A DNA stretch of 64,000 nucleotides from contig JAZAQT010000027.1 of the NCBI GenBank assembly GCA_036417435.1, forward strand, positions 248,001 through 312,000. Reading direction: 5' to 3'. The notes under the pieces are model-generated. The model had not been told where the DNA came from, ran no database searches, and worked only from the letters and a program-made list of their open reading frames with translations. A program made the position numbers and the translations under genes. The number at the start of each line of letters is the position of its first letter. The stretch's first letter is position 1. This document shows positions 1 through 11,599 of this stretch, piece by piece. Origin of the DNA: Inia geoffrensis. Its lineage: Eukaryota; Chordata; Mammalia; Artiodactyla; Iniidae.

Positions 1-319
1 CGAGTCCTAGGGGGTGAAAATGGCGATGAGTTTTAGAAACTTTGCCTGATCACTTCGTGGAACATATTCCGGGTTTTCCATGCATATTTTAGCTGAAGGA
101 TAAATCCCTTAAACGTGGAGATTTGGGACCCGTGGAATGGGAACCATGCACCATTACCTCAAAGGGTCTGCATTCCCTCACCAATAGCATTAGCCCCAAG
201 TGTCCAGCCTTATCTCTCCCACAGCTGTGGATGTAGAGGTGGTAAACCCAAGATTGCACACAAGCCCTGAAGGACTTATTTCAGAATTTCTCTCTATTTC
301 ACAGTCCTTGTGTTTTCTT

Positions 320-1115
320 TTTCAAATTTATTTTTATAAGGGGATTTAACTTATTTACACGGCTGTGTGTATGCTGCTGTACACAAATGATTTTCTTTTG
401 GAGACCTACAAATGTATGGGTTTTAATTTTCTTCATAGTCAGGTATATTCCTAGGTTTTGAATACGGGGTGTTGAGTCCATTTGGTTGAGCGAGGAGTAG
501 GTCTTGTCTAATATATATTTGGCTTATGGAATGGTATCTGTCCTAATATCAACCTCTGGTTTTATGCAGCCTCCCCACTCTCCTTTCCCCTTAAGCAAGC
601 ATCAGTTTCTTTTGTAAATGTGAGACTCTGTTGTGTTTTGTAATGCAGTTCACGCGTAGCCGTGTTTACGTTCCCGGTATTCGTGATGTCTTATGATGTT
701 TCTTTTTCTGTGTGACTTATTTCACTTAGAATCAGCGTAACTAAATCCACTCATTATGCTGCTACTGGTCTGTTGCCATTGATTTCACTGTTGAGTGATA
801 TTCCATTTTAGGGATGTACCACAACTTTTATATCCATTTTTCCCTTTCTGGGCTATTGAAGTTGTACCATAGTCAAGGTTCCCATGAAGAGAGCAGCCCC
901 AAACTTTCGTGTGGCTGTGTCTTTTTCATTTAAATTTTCCGAATCTATAGCACCATAAGTGGAAGTGCCCTAGGCTCTCTAGCTTGGTTTTCTCTTTGTT
1001 CCAGGAAACACCATCCACTTCTCCAGAGTGGCTGTTGGCAATTTACATCCCGCCCATCAGCATAACAAGGCTGCCGGTTCTCCAGGGCCTGTCCTGCCTC
1101 TCTGGATTTTACACT
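320..1115 (-). mobile_element. LINE-1 3'-end-derived block inside satellite A monomer 1
   Basis: Read on the + strand, this block follows the order of a reverse-complemented cetartiodactyl LINE-1 3' end. It begins with a T-rich stretch and a 3'-UTR-like segment (320-440). Next comes the ctttcccctt...gtttcttttgtaaatgtgagactctgtt segment (575-640) and tgtgtgacttatttcactta (711-730). A gagtgatattccattttagg-like segment (794-813) follows, and near 1,000-1,060 a segment matching the LINE-1 stretch around 'ctccatagtggctgtatcaatttacattccc', with many substitutions. The element would therefore lie on the minus strand, with its 3' end at the left. It is far too decayed to encode ORF2. Equivalent blocks occur in every monomer, about 80-880 bp before each palindrome. 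This comes from recalled LINE-1 sequence, not an alignment. Confidence 0.72.
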
Positions 1116-1192
1116 TTTTTCGGAGGGCCCTTTGGATCGGTGGGAAGTGAGAGTTGCTTGTAGGGCGGATTTCCATTGCAGGCTTGCTTGGT

Positions 1193-1262
1193 TGGCCAAA
1201 AAGGGCGTATGCGTTTTTTCCTGAATATATTCAGGAAAAAACGCATACGCCCTTTTTGGCCA
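1193..1262. repeat. Perfect 70-bp mariner-like palindrome, copy 1
   Basis: Two 35-bp arms meet at the centre of gaatatattc with no loop and no mismatch. Each arm begins TGGCCAAAAAGGGCGTATGC. The outer TTGGCCAAAAAG and the inner GTTTTTTCC resemble the terminal inverted repeat of the mariner family of ruminants and cetaceans. This looks like a transposase-free miniature element made of two fused termini, as MADE1 is for Hsmar1. No TA target duplication is visible at the edges. Confidence 0.85.
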
Positions 1263-1735
1263 CGTGCATCACTGTCGAACTGCTGCCTCTTTTCCTACGC
1301 TTTCAGAGCAATTCTTACCTACCCCTGATATCTGTTTTCTGCAATTCTGCGTCGCGTTCAAGTCCTCCTCACAGCCTTCCTTCAATAAATTTTTGGATGA
1401 TAGGGGCCATTTGGAACTCTGCAGGATTGTGAGTTACAGTGCCAAAAATCTCCTTTTCTCAACTCGCTTTCTTGTGAGCTGACCGCAAACCCGAAGAATT
1501 GCTTCAGGCCCTAATCTCATTCCGGCATGGCACGCTGAGCCTTTGGTGAACTCTTCTTCCTATAGGGAAATCAGAGTTCAATGTGCCGGTCCAAACACAT
1601 AGAGTTAGCCGCTCATTGGTTCTCCTTATTCCTGATCATCTTCTACAGAAATTGCAAAATGTGTGAAACAAGAGGTCAAAGGCACTGACTCTCCAAGTGG
1701 GGAGAATGTTAATATCGCCTCTGGAACGGCGAACT

Positions 1736-3471
1736 CGAGTCCCAGGGGGCGAAAATGGCGATGAGTTTTAGAAACTTTGCCTGATCACTTCGTGGAACAT
1801 ATTCCGGGTTTTCCATGCATATTTTAGCTGAAGGATAAATCCCTTAAACGTGGAGATTTGGGACCCGTGGAATGGGAACCATGCACCATTACCTCAAAGG
1901 GTCTGCATTCCCTCACCAATAGCATCAGCCCCAATTGTCCAGCCTTATCTCTCCCACGGCTGTGGATGTAGAGGTGGTAAATCCAAGATTGCACACAAGC
2001 CCTGAAGGACTTATTTCAGAATTTCTCTCTATTTCACAGTCCTTGTGTTTTCTTTTTAAAATTTATTTTTATAAGGGGATTTAACTTATTTACACGGCTG
2101 TGTGTATGCTGCTGTACACAAATGATTTTCTTATGGAGACCTATAAATGTATGGGTTTTAATTTTCTTCATAGTCAGGTATATTCCTAGGTTTTGAATAC
2201 GGGTTGTTGAGTCCATTTGGTTGAGCGAGGAGTAGGTATTGTCTAATATATATTTGGCTTATGGAATGGTATCTGTCCTAATATCAACCTCTGGTTTTAT
2301 GCAGCCTCCCCACTCTCCTTTCCCCTTAAGCAAGCATCAGTTTCTTTTGTAAATGTGAGACTCTGTTGTGTTTTGTAATGCAGTTCACGCGTAGCCGTGT
2401 TTACATTCCCGGTATTCGTGATATCTTATGATGTTTCCTTTTCTGTGTGACTTATTTCACTTAGAATCAGCGTAAGTAAATCCACTCATTATGCTGCTAC
2501 TGGTCTGTTGCCATTGATTTCACTGTTGAGTGATATACCATTGTAGGGATGTACCACAACTTTTATATCCATTTTTCTCTTTCTGGGCTATTGTAGTTGT
2601 ACCATAGTCAAGGTTCCCGTAAAGAGAGCAGCCCCAAACTTTGGTGTGGCTGTGTCTTTTTCATTTAAATTTTCCAAATCTATAGCACCATAAGTGGACG
2701 TGCCCTAAGCTCTCTAGCTTGGTTTTCTCTTTGTTCCAGGAAACACCATCCACTTCTCCAGAGTGGCTGTTGGCAATTTACATCCCTCCCATCAGCATAA
2801 CAAGGCTGCCTGTTCTCCATGGCCTGTCCTGCCTCTCTGGATTTTACACTTTTTTAGGAGGGCCCTTTTGATTGGTGGGAAGTGAGAGTGGCTTGTAGGG
2901 CGGATTTGCATTGCAGGCTTGCTTGGTTGGCCAAAAAGGGCGTATGCGTTTTTTCCTGAATATATTCAGGAAAAAATGCATACGGCCTTTTTGGCCATGT
3001 GCATCACTGTCGAACTGCTGCCTCTTTTCCTATGCTTTCAGAGCAATTCTTATCTACCCCCCGATATCTGTTTTCTGCAATTCTGCGTCGCGTTCACTTC
3101 CTCTTCACAGCCTTCCTTCAATAAATTTTTGGTTGATAGGGGTCATTTGGAACTCTGCAGGATTGTGAGTTACAGTGCCAAAAATCTCCTTTTCTGAACT
3201 CGCTTTCTTGTGAGCTGACCACAAACCCAAAGAATTGCTTCAGGTCCTAATCTCGTTCCGACACTGCACGCTGATCCTTTGGTGAATTCTTCTTCCTGTA
3301 GGGAAATCAGAGTTCAATGTGCCCGTCGAAACACATAGAGTTAGTCGCTCATTGGCTCTCCCTATCCCTGTTCATCTTCCACAGAAATTGCAAACTGTGC
3401 CAAACAAGAGGTTAAAGGCACTGTCTCTCCATGTGGGGAGAGTGTTAATAAGGCATCTGGAACGGAGAACA
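1736..3471. repeat. Satellite A monomer 2
   Basis: Complete 1,736-bp monomer, highly similar to monomer 1. It has the same order of LINE-1-like block (about 2,055-2,850), palindrome and unrecognised 3' part. Confidence 0.9.
2928..2997. repeat. Mariner-like palindrome, copy 2
   Basis: 70-bp palindrome, 1,735 bp after copy 1. Two of 35 arm pairs are mismatched, both caused by changes in the right arm (aaatgcatacggcc instead of aaacgcatacgccc). Confidence 0.85.
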
Positions 3472-5205
3472 CGAGTACCAGAGTGCGAAAATGGCGATGA
3501 GTTTTAGAAATTTTGCCTGGACACTTGTTGGACCATATTCTGGGTTTTCCATGCATATTTTAGCAGTAGGATAAATCCCTTAAAACTGGAGATTTGGGAC
3601 CTGTGGAATGGGAACCATGTACCATTACATCAAAGGGTCTGCATTCCCTCACCAATCCTATCAGCCCCAAGTTTCCAGCCTTGTCTCTCCCCCAGCTGTG
3701 GATGTAGAGGTGGTAAATCCAAGACTCCTCACAAGCCCTGAAGGGCTTATTTAAGAATTTCTCTCTATTTCACAGTCTTTGTGTTTTGTTTTTCAAATTT
3801 ATTTTTATAAGGGGATTTAGCTTTTTTTCACTGCTGTGTTTATGCCGTTGTACACAAAAGATTTTCTTAAGGAGACCTATAAATATATGGGCTTTAAGTT
3901 TCTCCATAATCAGGCATATTCCGAGGTTTTGAATACGGGGTGTTGAGTCCATTTGTTTGAGCAAGGAGTAGGTCTTGTCTAATATATATTTTGCTTGTGG
4001 AATGGTATCTGTCCTAAAGTCAACCTCTGGTTTTATGCAGCCTCCCCACTCTCCTTTCCCCTTAAGCAAGCTTAAGTTTCTTTTCTAAATGTGAGACTCT
4101 CTTGTGTTTTGTAATGCAGTTCATGTGTAGCCGTGTTTACATTCCTGGTATTAGTGATATCTTATGATTTTTTTTTTCTGTGTGACTTATTTCACTTAGA
4201 ATCATCGTACCTACATCCACTCATTATGCTGGTACTGGTCTGCTGCCATTGATGTCACTGTTGAGTGATATTCCATTGTAGGTATGCACCACAACTTCTA
4301 TATACATTTTTCTCTTTCTGGGCTATTGAAGTTTTACCATAGTCAAGGTTCCGGTAAACAGAGCACCCCAAACTTTGGTGTGGCTGTGCCTTTTTCATGG
4401 AAGGTTTCCGAATCTATAGCACTATAAGTGGAAGTGCCCTAGGCTCTCTAGCTTGTTTTTTTCTTTGTTCCTGGAAACACCATACACTTCTCCAGAGTGG
4501 CTGTTGGCAATTTACATACCACCCATCAGCATAACAAGGCTGCCAGTTCTCCATGTTCTGTCCTGACTCTCTGGATTTTACATTTTTTTCGGATGGCCCT
4601 TTTGAGGGGTGGGAAGTGAGACTTCTTTGTAGTGCGGATTTGCATTGCAGACTTGCTGGGTTGGCCAAAAAGTGCGTATGCGCTTTTTCCTGAATATATT
4701 CAGGAAAAGACGCATACGCCCTTTTTGGCCAAGTGAATCACAGCCGAAGTACTGCCTCTTTTCTTGTGCTTTCAGAGCAATTCTTATCTACCACCTGATA
4801 TCTGTTTTCTTCAATTCTGCGTCGTGTTCAAGTCCTCTTCACAGCCTTCCTTCAATAGATTTTTGGATGATAGGGGTAATTTGTAACTCTGCAGGCTTGT
4901 GAATTACAGTGCCAAAAATCTCCTTTTCTAAACTCTCTTTTTTGTGAGCTGACCGCAAACGCGAAGAATCGCTTCAGGCCTTAAACTCGCTCTGGCACGG
5001 CACGCTGAGCCTTTGGTGAATTCTTCATCCTGGGGGGAAATCAGAATTCAATGTGCCCGTTCAAACACCTACAGCTAGTCGCTCAATGGTTCTCCTTATT
5101 CCTGTTTATCTTCCGCAGAAATTTCAAACTGTGACAAACAAGATGTTAAAGGCACTGACTCTCCAAGTGGTGAGAATGTTAATAACGCATCTGGAACAGC
5201 AAACT
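3472..5205. repeat. Satellite A monomer 3
   Basis: Complete 1,734-bp monomer. It shares several variants with monomers 4 and 5 that monomers 1 and 2 lack, for example atatatgggttttaagtttct-type wording in the LINE-1-like 3' UTR part. This suggests two subfamilies in the left block. Confidence 0.9.
4661..4732. repeat. Mariner-like palindrome, copy 3
   Basis: 72-bp palindrome, because both outer flanks here read TTGGCC/GGCCAA. About three mismatched arm pairs, including aagtgcg against cgccctt. Confidence 0.83.
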
Positions 5206-6940
5206 CGAGTACCAGGGGTCGAAAATGGCGATGAGTTTTAGAAATATTGCCTGGTCACTTGGTGGACCATATTCTGGGTTTTACATGCCTATTTTAGCTG
5301 AAGGATAAATCCCTTAAACCTGGGGATTTGGGACCCGTGGAATGGGAACCATGCCCCATTACATCCAAGGGTCTGCATTCCCTCACCCATCCTATCAGCC
5401 CCAAGTGTCCAGCCTTATCTCTCCCCGAGCAGTGGATGTAGAGGTGGTAAATCCAAGACTCCTCTAAAGCCCTGAAGGACTTATTTAAGAATTTCTCTCT
5501 ATTTCACAGTCTTTGTGTTTTGTTTTTCAAATTTATTTTTATAAGGGGATTTAGGTTATTTTCACTGCTGTGTTTATGCCGCAGTACACAAATGATTTTC
5601 TTAGGGAGATCTATAAATATATGGGTTTTAAGTTTCTTCATAGTCAGGTATATTCTTAGGTTTTGAATATGGGGTGTTGAGTCCATTTGGTTGAGCAAGG
5701 AGTAGGTCTTGTCTAATATATATTTGGCTTGTGGAATGGGATCTGTACTAATGTAAACTTCTGGTTTTATGCAGCCTCCCCAGTCTCCTTTGCCCTTAAG
5801 CAAACATAAGTTTCTTTTGTAAATGTGGGTCCCTGTGGTGTTTTGTAATACAGTTCATGCGTAGCCGTGTTTACATTCCCGGTATTAGTTATATCTTATG
5901 ATGTTTCTTTTTCTGTGTGACTTATTTCACTTAGAAGCATCGTACCTACATCCACTCATTATGCTTCTACTGGTCTGTTGGAATTGATTTCATTGTTGAG
6001 TGACATTCCATTGTAGGCATGTACCACAACTTCTATGTCCATTTTTCTCTTTCTGGGCTATTGAATTTGTACCATAGTCAAGGTTTCCGTAAGCAGAGCA
6101 GCCCCAAATTTTGGTGTGGCTGTGTCTTTTTCATGGAAATTTTCCGAATCTAAAGCACCATAAGTGGAAGTGCCTTAGGCTCTCTAGCTTGTTTTTTTCT
6201 TTGTTCCAGGAAACACCATACACTTCTCTAGAGTGGCTGTTGGCAATTTACATCCCACCCATCAGCATAACAAGGCTGCCAGTTCTCCATGGCCTGTCCT
6301 GCCTCTCTGGATTTTACACTTTTTTTGGATTGCCCTTTTGAGGGGTGGGATGTGAGACTTCATTGTAGTGCGGATTTCCATTGCAGGCTTGCTTGGTTGG
6401 CCAAAAAGGGCGTATGCGTTTTTTCCTGAATATATTCAGGAAAAAACGCATACGCCCTTTTTGGCCACGTTCATCACTTTCGAAGTACTGCCTCTTTTCC
6501 TATGCTTTCAGAGCAATTCTTATCTACCACGTGATATCTGTTTTCTGCAATTCTGCGTCGCTTTCAACTCCTCTTCACAGCCTTCCTTCAATAAATTTTT
6601 GGATGAGAGGGTCATTTGTAACTCTGCAGGCTTGTAAAGTACAGTGCCAAAAATCCCCTTTCCTTAACTCACTTTCTTGTGGGCTGACCGCAAACCCGAA
6701 GAATCCCTTCAGGCCTTAATCTCGTTCCGGCACGGCACGCTGAGCCTTTGGTGAATTATTCTTCCTGGGGGAAAATCAGAGTTCAATGTGTCCGTTCAAA
6801 CACCTACAGCTAGTCGCTCAATGGTTCTCCTTATTCCTGATCATCTTCCGCAGAAATTTCAAACTGTGACAAACAAGATGTTAAAGGCACTGACTCTCCA
6901 AGTGGGGAGAGTGTTAATAACGCATCTGGAATGGCGAACT
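5206..6940. repeat. Satellite A monomer 4
   Basis: Complete 1,735-bp monomer in the same direct orientation as its neighbours. It contains a perfect palindrome at 6398-6467. Confidence 0.9.
6398..6467. repeat. Perfect 70-bp mariner-like palindrome, copy 4
   Basis: Base-for-base identical to copy 1, with no arm mismatches, although the surrounding monomers differ at many sites. Confidence 0.85.
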
Positions 6941-8670
6941 CGAGTACCAGGGCGCGAAAATGGCGATGAGGTTTAGAAGTATTGCCTGGTCACTTTGTGG
7001 ACCATATTCTGGGTTTTCCATGCCTATTTTAGCTGAAGGATAAATCCCTTAAACCTGGGGATTTGGGACCCATAGAATGGGAACCATGCACCATTACATC
7101 AAAGGGTCTGCATTCCCTCACCAATCCTATCAGCCCCAAGTGTCCAGCCTTATCTCTACCCGAGCTGTGGATGCAGAGGTGGTAAATCCAAGACTCCTCA
7201 AAAGCCCTGAAGGAATTATTTAAGAATTTCTCTCTATTTCACAGTCTTTTTGTTTTGTTTTTCAAATTTATTTTTATAAGTGGATTTAGCTTATTTTCAC
7301 TGCTCTGTTTATGCCGCTGTACACAAATGATTTTCTTACGGAGACCTATAAATATATGGGTTTTAAGTTTCTTCATAGTCAGGTATATTCCTAGGTTTTG
7401 AATATGGGGTGTTGAGTCCATGTGGTTGAGCAAGGAGTAGGTCTTGTCTAATATATATTTGGCTTATGGAATGGTATCTGTTCTAATGTCAACCTCTGGT
7501 TTTATGCAGCCTCCGCACTCTCCTTTCCCCTTAAGCAAGCATAAGTTTCTATTTTAAATGTGAGACTCTGTTTTGTTTTGTAATGCAGTTCATGTGTAGC
7601 CGTGTTTACATTCCCGGTATTAGTGATATCTTATGATGTTTCTTTTTCTGTGTGACTTATTTTACTTAGAATCATCGTACCTAAATCCACTCATTATGCT
7701 CCTACGGGCCTGATGACATTGATTTCATTGCTGAGTGATATTCCATTGTACCTAAGTACCACAACTTCAATATCAATTGTTCTCTTTCTGCGCTATTGAA
7801 GTTTTACAGTAGTCACGGTTCGTGTAAACAGAGAAGCCATAAATTTTGGTTTGTCTCTGTCTTTTTCATTTTAAGTTTCATAATCTATAGGACCATAAGT
7901 GGAAATGCCCTAAGCTCTGTGGCTTGTTTTTTTTATATGTTTCAGGAAACACCATACACTTTTCCAGAGTGGCTGTTGGCAATTTTCATCCCACCCATCA
8001 GTATATCAAGGCTGCCTGTTTTCCATGGCCTGTCCTGCCTCTCTGGATTTTTCCATTTTTTCAGACAGCTCTTTTGAGCGTTGGGAATTGAGTCTTCATT
8101 GTAGCGTGGATTTCCTTTGCAGGTTGCTTGGTTGGCCACAAAGGGCATATGCGTTTTTTCCTGAATGTAATCAGGAAAAAACACATACGCCCTTTTTCGC
8201 CATGTGCATCATTTTTGAAGTTGTGCCTCTTTTCCTATGCTTTAAATGTAATTCCAATCTCCCACCTGAAGTCGGTTTCCTGCAATTCTCCCTCACTTTC
8301 AAGTCCTCTTTGCATCCTTACTTCAATATATTTCTAGATGATAGTGGGCATTTGTAACTCTCTTGTTTTGTGAATTACAGTTCCTCTGAGCTCCTTTTTT
8401 CAACTCCCTTTCTTGTGAGTTGACTGTAAAACTGCAAGATTGCTTCAATCCATATTCTTGTTTTCGGGCGCCTTGCTGAGCCTTTGGTTAATACTTCTTT
8501 CTGATGTGAAATTAGAGTGACATGTGTCCTTCAGAGCCCTTACAGCTAATATCTCATTGTTTCTCCCTCTTCCCATTCATCCTCTCCACTCATTACAGAC
8601 TGTGCAAAACAGGAAATTAAAGGCATTGCCTATCCAAATGGTGTGATTTTTAGTAAAGTAGCTGGAAAGT
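6941..8670. repeat. Satellite A monomer 5
   Basis: 1,730-bp monomer. Its first half resembles monomer 4. From about 7,700 it becomes markedly more diverged, so the switch to an older sequence class happens inside one monomer. That suggests an unequal crossover or gene-conversion boundary. Confidence 0.87.
8133..8202. repeat. Diverged mariner-like palindrome, copy 5
   Basis: Same position in the monomer. The arms have several mismatches, the centre is altered (gaatgtaatc), and the last base pairs read TTCGCC on the right. Confidence 0.78.
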
Positions 8671-9994
8671 CGATCCTGTGACCCAGTAGTGGAAAAATGA
8701 GGTGCGTTTTAGAAACCTTTCCCAATCACATGGTATACCATCTGTTGGGTTTTTCATGCATGGTTTAGCTGTAAGGAGATTCCCTTAAACCTGGAGTGTT
8801 GTGATCCATGGAATGAGGAGCTTTAAGTATTGTATTAGAGGGTCGGCTTTTGCTCACCAAAGCTCACCAATCCTCATAGCCCCATGTGTCCATCCTTATG
8901 TCTTATCCAGCTATCAATTTATATGTGGTCAATCCACGTTGCATCACAGACCCTGAAACAATTTTGTAAGAATTTTTCTCTCTTTCTTTGTCTCTGTGTT
9001 TTGTTTTAAAATTTATTTTATAATGGAGTTTAGCTGATTTTCACTGCTGTGTTTGTGCCACTCTGCACACACTTGATTCCCTTATGGAGATATATCAATA
9101 CAAAGGTTTTAAGATTCCTACTACTCACATATATTCCTCTGTGGTGAATAGGGTGTGTTGAGGCCAGTTCATTGAGCAAGGTGTAGATCTTGTCTATTAC
9201 GTATTTGGTTTATTGAATGGTATCTGTGTTAATTTCAAACTCTGATTTTACGCATCACTCCACCTCACCTTTCCCGTTAAGCTGACGTAAGTGTGTTTTC
9301 TAAATGTGATACACTCTTCTCCTTTGTAATTCAGTTGTTGTGCAGTCATATTTACATTCCCTCTATGAGTGATATCTTATGACATGTTTCTTTTTCTGTG
9401 TGACTTAACTCAAGCGGTATCATCGAAACTCGGTCCACTCTTTATGCTTCTACTAGCCTTATTACATTTATTTCATGGTGAAGAGATATTCCATTGTGCG
9501 TAAGTACTACACCTTCTTTATCCATTGTTCTCTTTCCTGGGATATTTAAGGTGTACTGAAGTCGAGGTTCTTGTAAACAGAGCAGCCCTAAACTTTGTTG
9601 TGCCTGTGTCTGTTTGATTTTTAGAATCCCCTAGATATACTCCCGTGATTGCAAGTGCCCTATTCTCTGTAGCTCTGTTTTTTAGATGATTTAGGAACCA
9701 GGATACACTTCTCCAGAGTGCCTCTTCTCAGTTTACACACCGCCCATCAGTGTATAAATGCTGCCTGTTCTCCATGGCCTGTCCTGCATTTCTGCGTTTT
9801 ACAATTTTTTCGGATGGCCCTTTTGACTGGTAGGAAATGAGACTTCTTTGGTGTGCAGATTTGCATTGCTTGCTTGCTTGGTTGCCCATAAAGTGCATAT
9901 GCGTGTTTTCCTGAATATATTCAGGAGAAAATGCATACGCCCTTTTTAGCCAACTGCACCATTTTAGAAATCCTGCCGCCTTGTGCCTTGGGAA
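8671..9994. repeat. Satellite A monomer 6, truncated
   Basis: Most diverged copy of the left block, with many small indels. It can be followed through the LINE-1-like part and the palindrome (9883-9952) and for about 40 bp beyond, to roughly 9,994. There the satellite stops and non-satellite DNA begins. The break position is good to about 15 bp. Confidence 0.8.
9883..9952. repeat. Diverged mariner-like palindrome, copy 6
   Basis: The centre gaatatattc is intact, but the arms carry many mismatches (outer TGCCCATAAAG against CTTTTTAGCCA). It lies 1,750 bp after copy 5. Confidence 0.72.
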
Positions 9995-10105
9995 GTAGGC
10001 AGAGTCCGAACTTTAGATTATTGATGTCGTCAGGGTCAGAAGCACTCACCAACGGCTTCCCTTAGGTTACATTTTAACTGTCATTGATAGATGATGTCAA
10101 TAAAA
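9995..10105. other. Start of the non-satellite interruption, unrecognised
   Basis: Short stretch between the satellite break and the first LINE-1 fragment. No open frame, repeat or RNA gene is recognised. It ends in an A-rich cataataaaaatatc-like stretch next to the LINE-1 3' end. Confidence 0.4.
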
Positions 10106-10283
10106 ATATCTATTCTTTTTCAGATTTTTTCCCCTTATACGTTATTGCAAAATATTGAGTGTAGTTCCCTATGCTATACAGTAGTTCCTTGTAGATGATC
10201 TACTTTATACATAGCAGTGTGTATGTGTTAATCCCAAACTGTTAATTTATCCCTCCTCCTACTTTCCCCTTTGGTAATAATAA
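10106..10283 (-). mobile_element. LINE-1 3'-UTR fragment (cetartiodactyl type)
   Basis: On the + strand the order tattctttttcagatttttt / ttattgcaaaatattgagtg / tagttccctatgctatacag / ttaatcccaaactgttaatt / ttcccctttggtaa matches the reverse complement of the well-known 3' UTR of cetartiodactyl LINE-1. The element is on the minus strand and severely 5'-truncated, at about 10,283. The A-rich stretch just to the left may be the remnant tail. It is much less decayed than the LINE-1 material inside satellite A, so it is younger. Recognition is from memory. Confidence 0.8.
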
Positions 10284-11599
10284 ATTATAAGATTTTATAC
10301 TTCTCAGAAATGGGAGAGCTGAAACAGAGGTATAATTTTCAATGGAAAAGCATTTAAAATAAGATTGAAGCTTTAACCAAGATTATTAGATGTACATCCT
10401 TGGAAAGAAATCACTTCATTTCTCTAATATTGACCTGACAAATAAGACAAATCTTTTCACTGAACTTGCTTATAATAGAATGATGGAAATATAAAATGGA
10501 AGTGTTAGAAACATCTTATTTTACCCGAGCCTTATATACTGTTCTATGTTAATTACAGTTTGGCTCACTCATCTGTTCATTGAAGTTACAATGTTATCAA
10601 TTTCTGTTACTCATCCTCCAGAGTGGACCCCAACAAGTATGCCCCTGCCCAGTGTCATTGGAGCCAACAGATCGAGACTGAGTTTGGTTCAGAATCAAAG
10701 GAAACTATATTTTGATCAGAGAATGGAGAGGTGAGAGCATGCGCTACCCTGTAGGTTGTGTTGGCCTGCTGTGTAGAGGTCCTGTGAGAGTCAGTGGGAG
10801 GGAGGGGACGGAGCTCTAGGGGGCCGGCTTGGATGCAGCTCAGGCTCAATATCGCGGAGCCTGCACAGGGCCCCAGGAGCTGAAGTGTCAACCCAGCCAT
10901 TCTGCAGTAGGAAAACAGGTCTGAAGGGTCGGGTGTGGCAGCTCTGCATGTGGGAACCTAGGAGCACGTGAAATTAGACAAAGCACAAAGGATAACAAAG
11001 GTTAGACTTTATTTTATTGCCCAGATTCTATTTTTATCTCCTAGGGATTTTTAATGGGCTTTGCTGGTGACAAAACCCTCCTCTGCCTTTTGTCCCATTC
11101 CTCATTCTTGGAGTGCTGAGTGTGCAGACCCCTCTTCTGTAACTGCTGAGTGCTGAGTTGGGAGCCCTCATACCCGGGGGTGAGGGTCAGAACTTCTCCC
11201 CAGCAGCCTGCAGGTGAGATTGATTGTCCCCAGGGCTGCTGCCCCCTTGCTCGTCCACCAGAGTACAAGCATTGGAAGTGTTATAGATTCTAATGACCTT
11301 TAAGGGTACAGGAAAGGTATGTGCAGAGACACTGTGGGGGGAGGTTTTACCCCACCCCACATTTGTTAGGCCACCTTAGGCTGACCGTTTCTGCCAGCCT
11401 AGATGTTCTGACCAGTAGTCTTTGTTTTCTTCAATTAGGCCCCTGAATTAATGTAAAAACAGTACCAGGTGTCAGAGCCTTGCCTGCTCAATTCCCAGTC
11501 AGTCCAGGGTCAGTGGTGATCCAGGACCATGATGGACACTGAGTCAACAGCCTTTTGAGGTAGCCAGGAGTCCAGCCGGTCTTATTGGCCACCATCATC
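10284..11599. other. Unique-looking sequence, no gene recognised
   Basis: AT-rich to about 10,600, then more GC-rich. There are three short open frames (10,546-10,734 +, 10,655-10,900 -, 11,041-11,268 -). None gives a protein I recognise, and none has convincing exon structure. A pyrimidine tract plus cag precedes an ATG on the minus strand near 10,900 and could be read as a splice acceptor. The open frame behind it resembles no family I know. Part of 11,400-11,599 may be further decayed retroviral pol, but I could not establish this. Confidence 0.4.

Larger units (their letters stand above)
1..1735. repeat. Satellite A monomer 1
   Basis: Complete 1,735-bp monomer, taking the cgagt anchor as its arbitrary start. 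It has the LINE-1-like block at about 320-1,115 and a perfect 70-bp palindrome at 1193-1262. It is closest to monomer 2: long stretches in the first 900 bp differ by only scattered substitutions. Confidence 0.9.
1..9994. repeat. Satellite A array, left block (1.735-kb tandem repeat)
   Basis: Direct tandem repeat. The motif cgagt-cc-aggggg-gaaaatggcgatgag recurs at 1, 1736, 3472, 5206 and 6941, and in diverged form at 8671, giving periods of 1,730-1,736 bp. The internal palindrome recurs at 1193, 2928, 4662, 6398, 8133 and 9883. Copies 1-4 are close to one another. Copies from about 7.7 kb onward are clearly more diverged, as expected near an array edge. All copies are head to tail. Within each monomer, roughly positions 320-1,115 are an antisense LINE-1 3' end, positions 1,193-1,262 are a mariner-like palindrome, and the rest is unrecognised. 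Open frames inside are short and not conserved as proteins. I infer a subtelomeric or heterochromatic satellite. It may be the ~1.7 kb common cetacean satellite, but this needs a database comparison. Confidence 0.93.

Noticed and set aside
1193..1262. Autonomous mariner transposon
   Set aside because: Only the fused terminal repeats are present, with no room for a transposase; no TA duplications are seen at the edges.
1154..1482. Small open frames around each satellite A palindrome (for example 1,154-1,432, 2,911-3,197, 6,368-6,719)
   Set aside because: They recur because the DNA is tandemly repeated. They are broken differently in each copy and read through the palindrome in several frames.
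10655..10900. Minus-strand 81-codon frame after a splice-acceptor-like site, as an exon of a secreted protein
   Set aside because: The start looks mildly hydrophobic, but no family was recognised and no donor or neighbouring exon was found.
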